A DNA stretch of 64,000 bases from Chloroflexota bacterium (GTDB taxonomy: Bacteria; Chloroflexota; Anaerolineae; Anaerolineales; Villigracilaceae). The DNA is taken from NCBI GenBank assembly GCA_016234555.1, contig JACRBJ010000087.1, positions 113,152-177,151 on the forward strand. Reading direction: 5' to 3'. The position numbers were made by a program, and so were the translations under genes. Shown here piece by piece: positions 17,107 to 26,361 of this stretch. The notes below the pieces were generated by a model. The model had not been told where the DNA came from. It saw only the letters and a program-made list of their open reading frames with translations, and made no database searches. How positions within the stretch are numbered: position 1 is the stretch's first letter; each line of letters starts with the position of its first letter.

Positions 17107-20100
17107 TTATGGACAAGAATCCATGTGCAGATATTTCTGACACTCAGCGGGTGTCAACACCCGTGTTACACGTGAGCGGGATAATGCAACAAGGTCTTCA
17201 AGTTGCGACGTATATATTCGAATAGCCCCATCTCCTCCGGCGGTTGCCAGGGTTTGACCGTCCGGACTGAATGAAATACCAAAGACATTGCTGGTATTTC
17301 CATACAAACTAAACAATTCCTCGCCAGTGGCGACGTCCCATACTTTAGCCAGACGGTCGAAACTTGCGGAGGCAAGGCGCGTCCCATCTTTGCTAAAGGC
17401 GAGGCGTGATACCAAGCCGGCATGACCGGATAGTGTGTATAGTTTTTCTTCCGACTCAATATCCCATATTATTATCGTCCCATCCTGTAGTCCGATGGCT
17501 AAAAGAGTACCATCGGGACTGATGGCAACCCCGTAAACATCCTGCTTTCCATCGGAATATTTTTTTAATTCCTGACCCGTTGAAGCATCCCACATGCGAA
17601 CATATCCATCGAGACCACTTGTGAAAATGTATTTCCCGTCGGGACTGAAAGTAACACCTGTCCATTGATCGGGGATTGTCAAAAGTTCCCTGCTCAGAGT
17701 CAGATCCCATAGCTTGGCTGTTCCATCCCAGCTTGTGGATGCTAGACGCTTCCCGTCGGGACTGATCGCCAGAGCGTACACCACATACGTGTGACCCTCC
17801 AACTTCATCACAGACTGACCCGTTTCAATATTCCAAAGATGGATCGTTCCACTTGCGCTGCCAGTTGCCAGGTATTTTCCATCGGGACTAAAAACGAGAC
17901 TGGTCAAACCATCCTTCGGAGAGAGTTCCACCATGACTTGACTAGTTGCAGAATTCCAAAGTTTCGCCGTCCCATCGGCGCTGACGGTTGCCAGCGATTT
18001 CCCATCGGGGCTGTATGCAACATCCCAAACGATATCCGAATGCGCTGGCAGTGTGAGAAGTTCCCGTCCGGGAGCGGCATCCCATATTTTCAGCGTGCCA
18101 TCATAGCCCGAAGATGCAATCCGATTGCCGTCGGGACTGGCTGAGACAGAAGTAACAGTACTTGTGTTGCCTGCCAGAGTAAGCAACTGCTGACCGGAAA
18201 CCACATCCCATACTCGCGCCGTTCCATCCTGCCCGGCGGTGATCAGCCGTTTGCCGTCTGGCATAAACGTCACGCCATAAAGCCCGGAGATTCCGCGCAG
18301 ACTGAGCAACTCCTTGCCGGTGTTTGAATCCCAAATCTTCAACGTGCCATCCTCACTGGCTGATGCCAGACGTTTGCCGTCCGGGCTGAATGCAACGCTG
18401 TGGACATTTCCGCTTTGTGTAAGGCTGAGCAATTCCTGACCGGTGGCAGAGCCCCAGACCTTGATGATCCCGCTGTCATCACTCGTCGCTAAAAGTTTTC
18501 CGTCTGGGCTGTAGGCTATGCCATCACAGGGTTGCTTGTGACCCATCAAGGAGAATACCTCAGTGCGCGTGGCAACATCCCAGACTTTTGGCGCGCCATC
18601 CATATTGGCAACTACCAGGTGTTTATTGTCCGGGCTGAAACTGACGTACACCATCTCGTTGTTTGGCGCGCCGCTCACATTGCCATCCAGACTGAATAAT
18701 TTTTTGCCGCTGAGGGCATCCCACACAACCACTTTTGTGCTCAACGCAGCGGCGAGAAGTTTTCCATCCGGGCTGTAGGCAACGGTATAACTGAATACAT
18801 CAGGTTCGGCTGGCAGGGTAAGCAGGTTTTGATATGTGGACGCATCCCATATTTTGACTTCTCCGTCCGCGCCCATGCTGGCGATGCGGGTTCCGTCTGG
18901 GCTGTAGGTCAGGTTGGTGGCTTGACGATGGGCAGAGATAGTGTGGAGGATGTGCAATTCGGGCAGAGCCTGATGCAGGGCGTTGCGGGCTTCGAGCGTA
19001 TTGGATTCATCAAGCGCCGCCAGGGCAAGCAGCACACTGCGTTCTGGGTCAACTGACAGGTTGTTCACAGCCGCCGCAGCCAGTTCGCGTGAGGTAGCCA
19101 GATGTTCAGATTGGATTGAGCGCTGACCAAATACAACCGCCGCCAGCGCGAGTGCTCCTGCTACGATGAAAGCCAGCGTCAAATAGATTGCGCGCTGACG
19201 TAATCGACGATTGGATTTCGTCTGTTCCTCGGCGCGGGCGCGTTCCGTCTCGAATAGTTTGCGCGCTGATTCAAGTTGTTGTTGTCGCTGGGTTTCACGT
19301 TCGGCAGTTTCCTTTTCAGCCAGGGATTGGGAAGCATCGAGAAATGAACGCTCCAAAAGGTTCAAGTCATCTGCGTGTAAATGAGACCATTCCAACGCTT
19401 GAGCCAAACGCGCACCGCGATAAAGCATTCCTGGGTCACGACTCATTGAATCCCATTCCTGGGCGGCGTCGGTCAAGTGGCGGTGAAGGCGCAGTCCATC
19501 GCGGTTTTCATCCAGCCAGCCGCGCAGGGTGGGCCACTCGCGGATCAACGCTTCGTGCGCAACTTCCGCGGTATTCTGGTTGGTTGTGATCAACCGCGCA
19601 TCTGCCAAAGTCATCAATACTTTATGCACCATGTCATTATCTTCGGGCTTCGAGACAAGTTCATCGAAGCTAACCCGTCGGCGGGTATCGGCAGTTGTCG
19701 CATCATCACCGATCTCAGTCAGGCGCATGAAAATCTGACGCGCGATTGCGCGTTGCTCCGGTTCCAATTGATCGTGGAAGACAGCCTCGGCAGTTTCTGC
19801 GATGGCGCCGCGCACACCCCCGGAAGCGGTGTAGCCACCAAGCGTGAGCATCCGTCCGCGCCGACGCTGCCATGTGGCAAGCAGGGCATGGGAAAGCAGG
19901 GGCAGCGCGCCGGGTTCGGGAGAATGCCCCGCCACATCTGCCCCTACATCGTGGAGCAGGAATTCGATCAAGCCTGACTCAAATTCCCAATGCCCGTGCC
20001 GCGCGGGTTCTTCGATGGCGCGCCGCAACTCCTTGACCGTCATCGGCCCAATGTATTCCTGATGTTGAGACAACACCTGCCGAAGCAGGTCAAAACGGGC

Positions 20101-20943
20101 ACAGTGGGCGTAGAAATCGGCACGCAAGACGATGATGACAACTGCGTTACCCTTCGGTTGTAGAGCAGCATTGAGAAGATTTTCTACAAAAGCAGCCTGT
20201 TCCGCTTCGCTTCGGCAAAGGGTGAACAATTCTTCAAACTGGTCAACCACAAACAATGCCTGGGCAACGCCAGCAATTTCAGTCATCGGTTTGAGAATTG
20301 AATGTAAAGCCTGCGGGCTGCGGGCGAAGTCATCCACAAGTTTTTTAACTGATAAACCCTGCCGTCCATCCCGTTGCAGACTGACGGCTAATGCGTCCAA
20401 TGGATGTGATGTGGGAGTCATCATGTACACGGGCCAGCCGGAGGATGGCTGACGCCAGCGCAGAGCGGGAATCAGCCCTGCGCGCACCACCGATGACTTG
20501 CCGCTGCCCGATGCGCCGACAATGGCGAGGAAGCGGTGATCAGATTTCAGCCCCGCATTGAGACGATCCATGAGAGTCTCTGTCAATGCTTCGCGTCCGA
20601 AGAACAATTCAGAATCAGATTCATCGAAATAATACAGACCCTTGTAAGGCGGAAGCCCTGTGGCGGGCGCATCTTCCCGGCGGACAGTTGCCGCGAGTTC
20701 CAATAGACGCCTGGTAACTTCGGGTTGATCCTCCGCATGTAACGCGGGCAGGAAACGCGCCGTCAGGGTTGCCAGATCGGGCAGTCGTTCATTTTGTTCG
20801 AGGCGGGAGATTTGAGCGTCGCTATAGCCGACAGCAATCGATAGTTCGAGCTGCGTCAGCCCGGCGCGGCGGCGGAGATATTTCAGCAGGTCGCCAAAAG
20901 TTGTGAATTGATCAAGAGCGATTATGGCGCTGGAAACTGGCAT
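17107..20943 (-). CDS. HTH-STAND NTPase with transmembrane segment and WD40 propellers
   Basis: A 1278-residue signal-transduction NTPase. Residues 13-66 form an XRE-type helix-turn-helix ('LTQLELSIAVGYSDAQISRLE'). A 'YKGLYYFDESDSELFFGRE' entry motif near 100 is typical of nSTAND NTPases. Walker A GASGSGKSS lies at 143-151 and Walker B 'LFVVDQFEEL' near 230. After a winged/helical region, one hydrophobic segment ('LTLAFIVAGALALAAVVF') is followed by more than a dozen WD40 repeats ('SPDGKLLA', 'VKIWD', 'AKLWD') to the C-terminus. AAAGGAGG precedes the start. The architecture implies a ligand-sensing propeller across or at the membrane that gates a DNA-binding or oligomerising NTPase. The target genes cannot be inferred. 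It is divergent from the lipoprotein gene at 21118. Confidence 0.9.
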   Translation of the reverse strand: MPVSSAIIALDQFTTFGDLLKYLRRRAGLTQLELSIAVGYSDAQISRLEQNERLPDLATLTARFLPALHAEDQPEVTRRLLELAATVRREDAPATGLPPYKGLYYFDESDSELFFGREALTETLMDRLNAGLKSDHRFLAIVGASGSGKSSVVRAGLIPALRWRQPSSGWPVYMMTPTSHPLDALAVSLQRDGRQGLSVKKLVDDFARSPQALHSILKPMTEIAGVAQALFVVDQFEELFTLCRSEAEQAAFVENLLNAALQPKGNAVVIIVLRADFYAHCARFDLLRQVLSQHQEYIGPMTVKELRRAIEEPARHGHWEFESGLIEFLLHDVGADVAGHSPEPGALPLLSHALLATWQRRRGRMLTLGGYTASGGVRGAIAETAEAVFHDQLEPEQRAIARQIFMRLTEIGDDATTADTRRRVSFDELVSKPEDNDMVHKVLMTLADARLITTNQNTAEVAHEALIREWPTLRGWLDENRDGLRLHRHLTDAAQEWDSMSRDPGMLYRGARLAQALEWSHLHADDLNLLERSFLDASQSLAEKETAERETQRQQQLESARKLFETERARAEEQTKSNRRLRQRAIYLTLAFIVAGALALAAVVFGQRSIQSEHLATSRELAAAAVNNLSVDPERSVLLALAALDESNTLEARNALHQALPELHILHTISAHRQATNLTYSPDGTRIASMGADGEVKIWDASTYQNLLTLPAEPDVFSYTVAYSPDGKLLAAALSTKVVVWDALSGKKLFSLDGNVSGAPNNEMVYVSFSPDNKHLVVANMDGAPKVWDVATRTEVFSLMGHKQPCDGIAYSPDGKLLATSDDSGIIKVWGSATGQELLSLTQSGNVHSVAFSPDGKRLASASEDGTLKIWDSNTGKELLSLRGISGLYGVTFMPDGKRLITAGQDGTARVWDVVSGQQLLTLAGNTSTVTSVSASPDGNRIASSGYDGTLKIWDAAPGRELLTLPAHSDIVWDVAYSPDGKSLATVSADGTAKLWNSATSQVMVELSPKDGLTSLVFSPDGKYLATGSASGTIHLWNIETGQSVMKLEGHTYVVYALAISPDGKRLASTSWDGTAKLWDLTLSRELLTIPDQWTGVTFSPDGKYIFTSGLDGYVRMWDASTGQELKKYSDGKQDVYGVAISPDGTLLAIGLQDGTIIIWDIESEEKLYTLSGHAGLVSRLAFSKDGTRLASASFDRLAKVWDVATGEELFSLYGNTSNVFGISFSPDGQTLATAGGDGAIRIYTSQLEDLVALSRSRVTRVLTPAECQKYLHMDSCP

Positions 20944-21117
20944 GTAGCCTCCTTTGTTGATTGCGCTCGTTTACAGTATAGGACGATTTCATAGCGAACG
21001 GGGAATTTTGTCAAAAATTGTCAAGTTTTACGACAGGGTGAATGCTACGATATTTATGAGGTTGACGACTTATCGGATGTCGCAGCCTTGCCAAACTAAT
21101 GTAAAGGAGTGATTCTG

Positions 21118-22053
21118 ATGAAAACCTTGTTCAAAGACCTTGCTGTGTTTCTCTTGATCCTTGTGTTGGGGATGACCGGATGCAACGCCCCGGCAACTCA
21201 ATCTCCTCCAACCCAACCTCCATCGACTCAACCCCCAGCCTCCGCGGCGACAGAGGTTGCGGCGGTCAATCCACTTTCTGATGTGGTGCTGAAAATGGCG
21301 GAGCGCATGAACGCCGGCGACCTCGAAGGATCGTTAGGCTACTTCGCCGATGATTCCGTGACTTATTTTGTGGGCATGCCACCAACCGGGATGGAAATTT
21401 ACAGGGGAAAAGAAGGTCTCCGTCCTGTATGGGAGGAGTGCATCGGCAGCCATTTCAAGATGGAAGTCCAAATCGTTTCGGTCGTTGGCGATGTGGTCAA
21501 CGCCAAATCCAAGACCTGGCACGATTTCACCCGTCAGCTTGGGGTGGCACCGAATGAGTTCGTCGAAACCTATGTGGTAAAAGACGGCAAGATTGCCCTT
21601 TATTCATCCGTCCTTACGGAAGAATCGCTTGCCAGGTTCAAGCCTGCCCTGGCAGCGGTCATGCCGCCCGAACCAACTGCCGCTCCGTCAACCGATACGC
21701 CGGTATCCGAAATCAATGTGATTATTTCAGATGACACATGCAGTTACGATGGTACGCTGGTCTTGAAAGCCGGTGAGGTCAAAGTGAACGTAGACGCAAC
21801 AGGCGAAGATAAAAAAGCGTACGGGCTGACCTTCTTCAGCCTTGACCCGGGTAAAGATATCGTAGACCTCATGGCAACGACGCCATTACCTTCTCCGCCT
21901 TCCTGGTCAAAGATGCTGACATTGTGGGAGATGAGTCCCGGCACAAGCGAGACCAATACGCTTACAGCCGCGGAAGGACCTCTCTATTTGGTTTGCTGGT
22001 CGAAGCCGCCGGACCTGGCTATTGGGAATGTAGGTCCATTTGAAGTGAAGTAG
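21118..22053 (+). CDS. lipoprotein with SnoaL-like domain and C-terminal beta-domain
   Basis: A 311-residue lipoprotein. The signal ends 'LVLGMTGC', followed by a Pro/Ser/Thr linker. A SnoaL/NTF2-like domain spans about 50-185 ('MAERMNAGDLEGSLGYFADDSVTYF', 'GKEGLRPVWEECIG'). After a second linker, a ~110-residue beta-domain carries 'LVLKAGEVKVNVDATGED' and a cysteine pair ('DTCSYDG' and 'LVCWSKPP'). I start at ATG 21118 because AAAGGAG lies eight bases upstream; a GTG at 21109 overlaps that site. Transcription is divergent from the STAND regulator across about 170 bases, which makes that regulator a candidate controller. A strong terminator follows the stop. Confidence 0.75.
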   Translation: MKTLFKDLAVFLLILVLGMTGCNAPATQSPPTQPPSTQPPASAATEVAAVNPLSDVVLKMAERMNAGDLEGSLGYFADDSVTYFVGMPPTGMEIYRGKEGLRPVWEECIGSHFKMEVQIVSVVGDVVNAKSKTWHDFTRQLGVAPNEFVETYVVKDGKIALYSSVLTEESLARFKPALAAVMPPEPTAAPSTDTPVSEINVIISDDTCSYDGTLVLKAGEVKVNVDATGEDKKAYGLTFFSLDPGKDIVDLMATTPLPSPPSWSKMLTLWEMSPGTSETNTLTAAEGPLYLVCWSKPPDLAIGNVGPFEVK

Positions 22054-22070
22054 TAACCAAAATAAAAAAA

Positions 22071-22096
22071 CCGACTATCAAAAAGTCGGTTTTTTT
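22071..22096 (+). terminator. intrinsic terminator
   Basis: The stem CCGACT (22071-22076) pairs with AGTCGG (22084-22089) across a 7-base A-rich loop. It is preceded by a run of seven A and followed by seven T, so it can act in both directions. It lies 18 bases after the lipoprotein stop. Confidence 0.9.
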
Positions 22097-22174
22097 GTTC
22101 AATTCCCAAAATGTTACACACTACAACCCCGAAGGGAATAAAAACTGTGAACTCTTCAATGAACGATACAGTAA

Positions 22175-22348
22175 ATCATCCGCCGACATTCGACAGATAG
22201 TAGAAGCCGCTCGACAGTGCCAGGTGAGTGTTTTGCAAGTCTTGATCGTGCAGATGGTTCAAATGCATATTTCACTGTCTTCAATGCCAATGTATGTATT
22301 GCGGAAATAGGTACATATTGCAATCTGGATGAAACTAGCGAAGGTTGA
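22175..22348 (+). pseudogene. coding remnant, unrecognised
   Basis: In the 430-base interval after the terminator, one frame stays open from 22175 to a TGA at 22346-22348 and reads like real protein: 'CFASLDRADGSNAYFTVF', then 'NANVCIAEIGTYCNLDE'. There is no start codon or ribosome site, and the frame is closed upstream. It looks like the 3' end of a lost secreted beta-rich protein. The family is not identified. Confidence 0.25.
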
Positions 22349-22477
22349 CTCGCTCAATCCTAGCACCGTGAAAATCTTGCAATATCTCCCGGGATATTAA
22401 ATTCGGAGGAATTAGTCTAAACCGGGGTAAATACAAGCGACACAAAGCAATATCCCCTCCGTGTAAATCTATATCAT

Positions 22478-22507
22478 ATCGGCTGACAGCCCCATCTGTC
22501 AGCCGAT
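22478..22507 (+). terminator. strong hairpin with T-tract ahead of the pilin gene
   Basis: A perfect 12-bp stem, ATCGGCTGACAG (22478-22489) against CTGTCAGCCGAT (22496-22507), with loop CCCCAT and followed by TTTTATT. The run ends 12 bases before the AAAGGAG of the Flp pilin gene. It could terminate read-through from upstream or attenuate the pilus operon's own leader transcript. No upstream gene on this strand needs it, because a terminator already exists at 22071, so attenuation is worth considering. Confidence 0.75.
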
Positions 22508-22530
22508 TTTTATTCAAAAAGGAGATTTTC

Positions 22531-22710
22531 ATGTTCAAGTTGCTCAAACGTTTCATGCGCGAAGAAGAAGGTCAGGACTTTGCCGAGTATGCCCTGATCC
22601 TGGGTGCGGTGGGCGTGGTCGCCATCGCGGTGATTGCCCAATACAAGACCGAATTGATTGCAGCCTTCCAGGCGGGTATCGATGCCCTGCGCATGGCGCG
22701 AGGCGGATAA
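22531..22710 (+). CDS. flp: Flp/Fap-type type IVb pilin
   Basis: A 59-residue prepilin. A short basic leader ends in Gly14, followed by QDFAEYALILGAVGV: Glu at +5 and Tyr at +6 after the cleavage glycine, the hallmark of Flp pilins. A single hydrophobic helix (about 19-38) is followed by a short amphipathic tail. AAAGGAG precedes the ATG. It is the first gene of a + strand operon of TadE-like pseudopilins that follow without gaps. After processing by an A24 prepilin peptidase (candidates at 51080 and 54064) it would polymerise into a thin adhesive pilus. The upstream hairpin may control its level. Confidence 0.9.
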   Translation: MFKLLKRFMREEEGQDFAEYALILGAVGVVAIAVIAQYKTELIAAFQAGIDALRMARGG

Positions 22711-23151
22711 ATGGCGCGAGGGAAAGAAAAGGGGCAGACCCTTCGACGTTGCTCACGTCGTCTCGATGTTCTTTCGGGAGGGCAGGCGATGGCAGAGTTT
22801 GCCCTGATCCTCCCGGTTCTGATCCTGCTCCTGTTTGGCATGACCTTTGCCGCCTTCTATGCCTTCCGTTCCGCCTCCACAGACTGGGGCGTGTTCATCA
22901 CCGGGGTTGCCAGCGGCTCATACAGCACCCCGGCGACAGAGCACGCACGGGACAATGTCTTGTGGCCAGACCTGGCAGACCAAATCAACGCGGGTCAGAA
23001 CGGACCGCGCCAGGTGCGTTCGCTGATCAGCGTCGAGGATTCACGGGACTGGATCTTTGGCATCCGCCTGACCGAAGCCCAGCGCGCAGCCACCTACTTT
23101 CGGTTATGGCGCTTCTACCCCGGTCCCCCCCCTGCGGGAGGCATCGAATGA
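22711..23151 (+). CDS. TadE-like pilus assembly protein
   Basis: A 146-residue protein starting immediately after the pilin stop. A basic N-terminus of about 23 residues leads to 'GGQAMAEFALILPVLILLLFG', the conserved Gly-x-Ala-x-x-Glu-Phe-Ala motif and hydrophobic helix of TadE pseudopilins. The remaining ~95 residues are extracytoplasmic. TadE-family proteins are minor subunits processed like the pilin. The stop overlaps the next start (ATGA), indicating translational coupling. Confidence 0.85.
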   Translation: MARGKEKGQTLRRCSRRLDVLSGGQAMAEFALILPVLILLLFGMTFAAFYAFRSASTDWGVFITGVASGSYSTPATEHARDNVLWPDLADQINAGQNGPRQVRSLISVEDSRDWIFGIRLTEAQRAATYFRLWRFYPGPPPAGGIE

Positions 23152-23579
23152 AAATTGTTCATCGTCGCCGCAGTGAACGCGGACAGGCGCTGGCAGAAAC
23201 CGCCCTGTTTGCCCTACTGGCAGTCCTGATGGCTTTCGGATTGCTTGCGTGGATTCCAACCCATCGCGCCCGTACCGCCGCCACCGCAGCCGTCTATGCC
23301 TGCTCCCAATTTCTTTCCCAGTCACCTGACCCGTCCCGCGCACAACGCAATGCAGTGAATGTCGCGTGGAGAACCCTGGACGCCGACTGGTCTGCCACGG
23401 CAGGCGTGCAATATCGGGTACAGGTCTCAGCGCCAGGCGGTCCCGGTCTACCAGGTCGATGCCTGGTTTCCTTTCAGGCGCCAACCCTCTTCAACGGACT
23501 GCTTGGATTGAACGAGGGTGGCTGGAATAACGAGTGGTTCCTTTCGCGTTCTGAGACATGGAAGGCGAGGTGGCGATGA
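23148..23579 (+). CDS. TadE-like pseudopilin
   Basis: A 143-residue protein with the motif 'RGQALAETALFALLAVLMAFG' at about residues 11-31: a basic leader, a glycine, and a Glu five residues into the hydrophobic helix. An ~110-residue external domain follows, with two cysteines ('VYACSQF' and 'PGRCLVSF') that may pair. Both ends overlap the neighbours as ATGA, so it is a middle cistron of a tightly coupled set. Probably a minor pilus subunit. It is diverged from the preceding TadE-like protein. Confidence 0.8.
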   Translation: MKIVHRRRSERGQALAETALFALLAVLMAFGLLAWIPTHRARTAATAAVYACSQFLSQSPDPSRAQRNAVNVAWRTLDADWSATAGVQYRVQVSAPGGPGLPGRCLVSFQAPTLFNGLLGLNEGGWNNEWFLSRSETWKARWR

Positions 23580-23992
23580 AAGTCAGCCGAAATGAACGCG
23601 GGCAATCGATCCTGTTGTTTGCGATCCTGATGCCCATCATGTCCCTGTTCCTGTTGGGCATCCTGGATTACATGGTGACCAATGCGCGCGTGATGGAGAC
23701 CGTGGCTGCCGCCGATCTCGCCGCACATGCCGGAGCACAGGAAATCACAGTCCTGCCGGATGGCACGATCACTGCAACGACGGCAGGCAATGGCATTGCC
23801 GCCACGTATTTCAATTCCCAGAGGCCCTCGTCCGCCCAACTGGTCTCGGTCTCCTGCGGAAGACACCAGGGACGTCCCGCCTGTTTTGTCACAGCCAGGA
23901 CACACTCTGCAGGATATTTACTGCCTGCACGCTGGGTGACGGTGCGCGCCATCGGATATCTGGCGCACGGCGTCACAAGGGGCGATCAATGA
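23576..23992 (+). CDS. TadE/TadG-like pilus protein
   Basis: A 138-residue protein beginning 'MKVSRNERGQSILLFAIL' followed by 'MSLFLLGILDYMVTNARVM', the N-terminal helix seen in TadE/TadG (Tad_N-like) proteins. 'ETVAAADLAAHAGAQE' then matches the conserved region after that helix. It is much shorter than full TadG and lacks a VWA-like domain. The start at 23576 gives an ATGA overlap with the previous gene; another ATG at 23558 is in frame but less likely. It closes the run of four pilin-like genes. Confidence 0.8.
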   Translation: MKVSRNERGQSILLFAILMPIMSLFLLGILDYMVTNARVMETVAAADLAAHAGAQEITVLPDGTITATTAGNGIAATYFNSQRPSSAQLVSVSCGRHQGRPACFVTARTHSAGYLLPARWVTVRAIGYLAHGVTRGDQ

Positions 23993-24005
23993 TTTTAGGA
24001 GAACC

Positions 24006-25040
24006 ATGAAGTCACTTTGGAAATCCATCCTGGATGGGTTGACGTATAAAGACCTTGCGGGGAAGAGACAGCCTCGCATATATACCATTCTCACAGGGCT
24101 GATCCTGCTGCTGCTTTTGACAGCGGGAGGTATGGCCGCACTAAATCGGTATTTGTTGATGAGCAGGGTGCTGTCCACGCCAGTACCTGTTTCCATCACC
24201 GCGCAGTCCACTGAAACATTGGAAACCGAAGAACCCGCAAGCATGTACCCGGAAGATGGGGCAGCGATTGAGTGCCCAACCAATCCAGCCGACTGGTCGC
24301 TTACACCGACCTACACCAGCAAAAATTACAACGTCATCCAACCCGCCTGTGTGTACCAGGGACTGGAAAGAACGATTGCCTGGGCATTGGCGATCAGGGA
24401 AGGTTATAGCCGCGCAGAGGCAACGGGACAACTTGGTTTCACTACTATGCCAATGAGACAGGTGAAAACAGTGACCATTCCAGCCAATGCAAAAGGGCTG
24501 GCGGACGTGCCTGTCAGTTTCATTCCGCCAAATCCCGACCTTACGGAATGGCGGTTGAATGCAAACGGCAGGGCGGCGGTGACGTATGCCCTGCGCGGCT
24601 GCTTCCGCACTTCGACGGTTGTTGGCAACCGTGTGGAAATATGGGGCGGTGAATATCCTGTGATCTGTCTGGTGGTGGAGGATGCCGAGAACACACATAT
24701 TGTTTATTCCCTGAACGGTCATACCTATACTTCGACTGCCAAACCCACGCGCTCCTTCCTACTCTTCGGTTATCTGCCCGACGGGGACGGAAACTGGGTC
24801 TGGCTCGGAACCCAGAATGATCCAAAGCTGGAAATCATCGATCCGCAGGCGAACGCCAATGAACGCCTGTCCATTGCCACAATGTATGATTCGCATCCGT
24901 GGGACGCAAAGTGGTTGATGGATGCCCATCATCTCATCATGCAGCCCCCGCCTGAGAACTGGCGGTCCATGACCGATGAAAACGAGAAACAAGCCATTCT
25001 CAATAACATATCTACTGGGCAGAATGGAGCCGCGCCGTGA
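24006..25040 (+). CDS. single-pass membrane protein, unrecognised
   Basis: A 344-residue protein with a ~25-residue cytoplasmic N-terminus, one hydrophobic segment ('YTILTGLILLLLLTAGGMAAL') and a long extracytoplasmic domain. That domain contains at least four cysteines ('IECPTNP', 'PACVYQG', 'LRGCFRT', 'VICLVVE'). Later it reads 'LNGHTYTSTAKPTRSFLLFG'. AGGAGA precedes the ATG. It sits 13 bases after the TadE/G-like gene and overlaps the next gene by four bases, so it belongs to the pilus operon. It may serve as an accessory membrane component. No family assignment. Confidence 0.6.
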   Translation: MKSLWKSILDGLTYKDLAGKRQPRIYTILTGLILLLLLTAGGMAALNRYLLMSRVLSTPVPVSITAQSTETLETEEPASMYPEDGAAIECPTNPADWSLTPTYTSKNYNVIQPACVYQGLERTIAWALAIREGYSRAEATGQLGFTTMPMRQVKTVTIPANAKGLADVPVSFIPPNPDLTEWRLNANGRAAVTYALRGCFRTSTVVGNRVEIWGGEYPVICLVVEDAENTHIVYSLNGHTYTSTAKPTRSFLLFGYLPDGDGNWVWLGTQNDPKLEIIDPQANANERLSIATMYDSHPWDAKWLMDAHHLIMQPPPENWRSMTDENEKQAILNNISTGQNGAAP

Positions 25041-26245
25041 AAAACATGAGCCTGCTTCTCGTCCTGTTCACTCTGTTGTTTTTTCAACCGCTCCACGCGC
25101 AGGCACAATCATCCCCCGACTGTTTATTCGAAGCAGACGGCAGTATTGTATGCACAACTGGCGACGACGGGGACAACGGGGATGGAGACAATGACAACAA
25201 CCCGAATCCCACCCCCACTCCTTGTGTGCCCGGGGCTACTCATGAGGAGACCATCTATCGACCTGAACCCTCCCTGGGAGAGGGACAATGCAGCATTTGG
25301 CAAAATGAAGTCCTGGATTGCACGGGTGAGATTGTGTTTGGCGGTAATGTTGGGACCGGTGATTGTCCCCAGGTAGTCTCCCAACCGCAGCATCCCTGCG
25401 ACATTTTTTCTGTGACATCCGGCGGGATTACCTGTGAAGCACCTGGATGGAACGTACGCGCCCGGGTTCCCTTTCCCGAAATCTACCTTGATGTCCGTCC
25501 CTACCCCGCAACTCTCGTTCGCTGGCCGACTGCCATTCGTAACGGCGGTCAGCCAGAGTCTACCGGCTCAGGCGGTGTGGATTACATTCCCAATGGAGGC
25601 GGTTCCCCGGGTAATCCGCAGGAAGGAGATTGGAGGGATTTGCGACTGATCCTGACTCTGCGCCCCGCCGGTCCATTGTTGGTTACCCTGCCAAATATCG
25701 GCAACCTGACATTGGCAGATCAGGGCGCGACAGGCACCCCGACGCAGATCTTGTGGGAGGTCCCCTCCCACCCAGCTGCTGGAGGCGGTCCCCTGGCTGG
25801 AAACGTTGGCGGTCTTGAAGAATTGCCCGGCGATATGCCCCTGTTTGTTGGTACAGGACGCGCGCCATACAGGTTGTTTTGGGAATTGCGCTACTATGAA
25901 TACGTCGCCAAGATGGGATGTGTGACCGGACCTGGCGACAACGGAAATTACAATTGCGGCGGCGGAACAGGACACAGGGAAATTGTTGGTTATGAATGGG
26001 AACGAAATTCAAGCGGCGGTGAAATTCCTCCCACCGCCGTACAGAACCTGCCGGTTTCCGTGATGGCTGACACCAATAATGATGGCATGCCCGACGCATA
26101 CTGGGACAAAAATCTGACCCTGCGGCGCATGGATGATAACAACCGCGTGGACAATCCGCAGTATCAGCGCTCCTGGAACTGGGGCGGGATCATCTACTGG
26201 GCTGTGCGTGAAGGACAGGGACAGATCGGGTGGCCTGGGCAGTAA
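25037..26245 (+). CDS. secreted cysteine-rich protein of the pilus operon, unrecognised
   Basis: A 402-residue protein. A Sec signal peptide ends 'PLHAQAQ', followed by an Asp/Gly/Asn-rich stretch ('DDGDNGDGDNDNNPNPTPTP') and a ~330-residue beta-rich domain with about eight cysteines and many Gly-Gly turns. 'MADTNNDGMPDAYWD' near residue 340 resembles a calcium-binding D-x-D-x-D-G loop, as in thrombospondin type 3 or dockerin-like sites. GTG at 25037 gives a GTGA overlap; ATG 25046 is the alternative. As the last gene before a terminator it may be an adhesin or secreted cargo of the Flp system. Confidence 0.6.
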   Translation: MKNMSLLLVLFTLLFFQPLHAQAQSSPDCLFEADGSIVCTTGDDGDNGDGDNDNNPNPTPTPCVPGATHEETIYRPEPSLGEGQCSIWQNEVLDCTGEIVFGGNVGTGDCPQVVSQPQHPCDIFSVTSGGITCEAPGWNVRARVPFPEIYLDVRPYPATLVRWPTAIRNGGQPESTGSGGVDYIPNGGGSPGNPQEGDWRDLRLILTLRPAGPLLVTLPNIGNLTLADQGATGTPTQILWEVPSHPAAGGGPLAGNVGGLEELPGDMPLFVGTGRAPYRLFWELRYYEYVAKMGCVTGPGDNGNYNCGGGTGHREIVGYEWERNSSGGEIPPTAVQNLPVSVMADTNNDGMPDAYWDKNLTLRRMDDNNRVDNPQYQRSWNWGGIIYWAVREGQGQIGWPGQ

Positions 26246-26274
26246 ATCAATCACATAAATCCCGTTTGTCAACC

Positions 26275-26305
26275 ATGAATGCCGTGGATGATCCACGGCA
26301 TTCAT
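26275..26305 (+). terminator. hairpin terminator after the pilus block
   Basis: A perfect 13-bp stem, ATGAATGCCGTGG (26275-26287) against CCACGGCATTCAT (26293-26305), with loop ATGAT and followed by CTTTC. The T-tract is weak, but the stem is strong and lies 30 bases after the operon's last stop. Confidence 0.7.
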
Positions 26306-26361
26306 CTTTCAGTACCGTTCCAATTCGAATAGGTCCGCATGGTCGGTCCTATACTTACGAT

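Noticed and set aside
21000..21060. Promoter boxes between the divergent STAND and lipoprotein genes
   Set aside because: Several TTGTCA-like and TA-rich hexamers occur, but none with convincing spacing, so no promoter was called.
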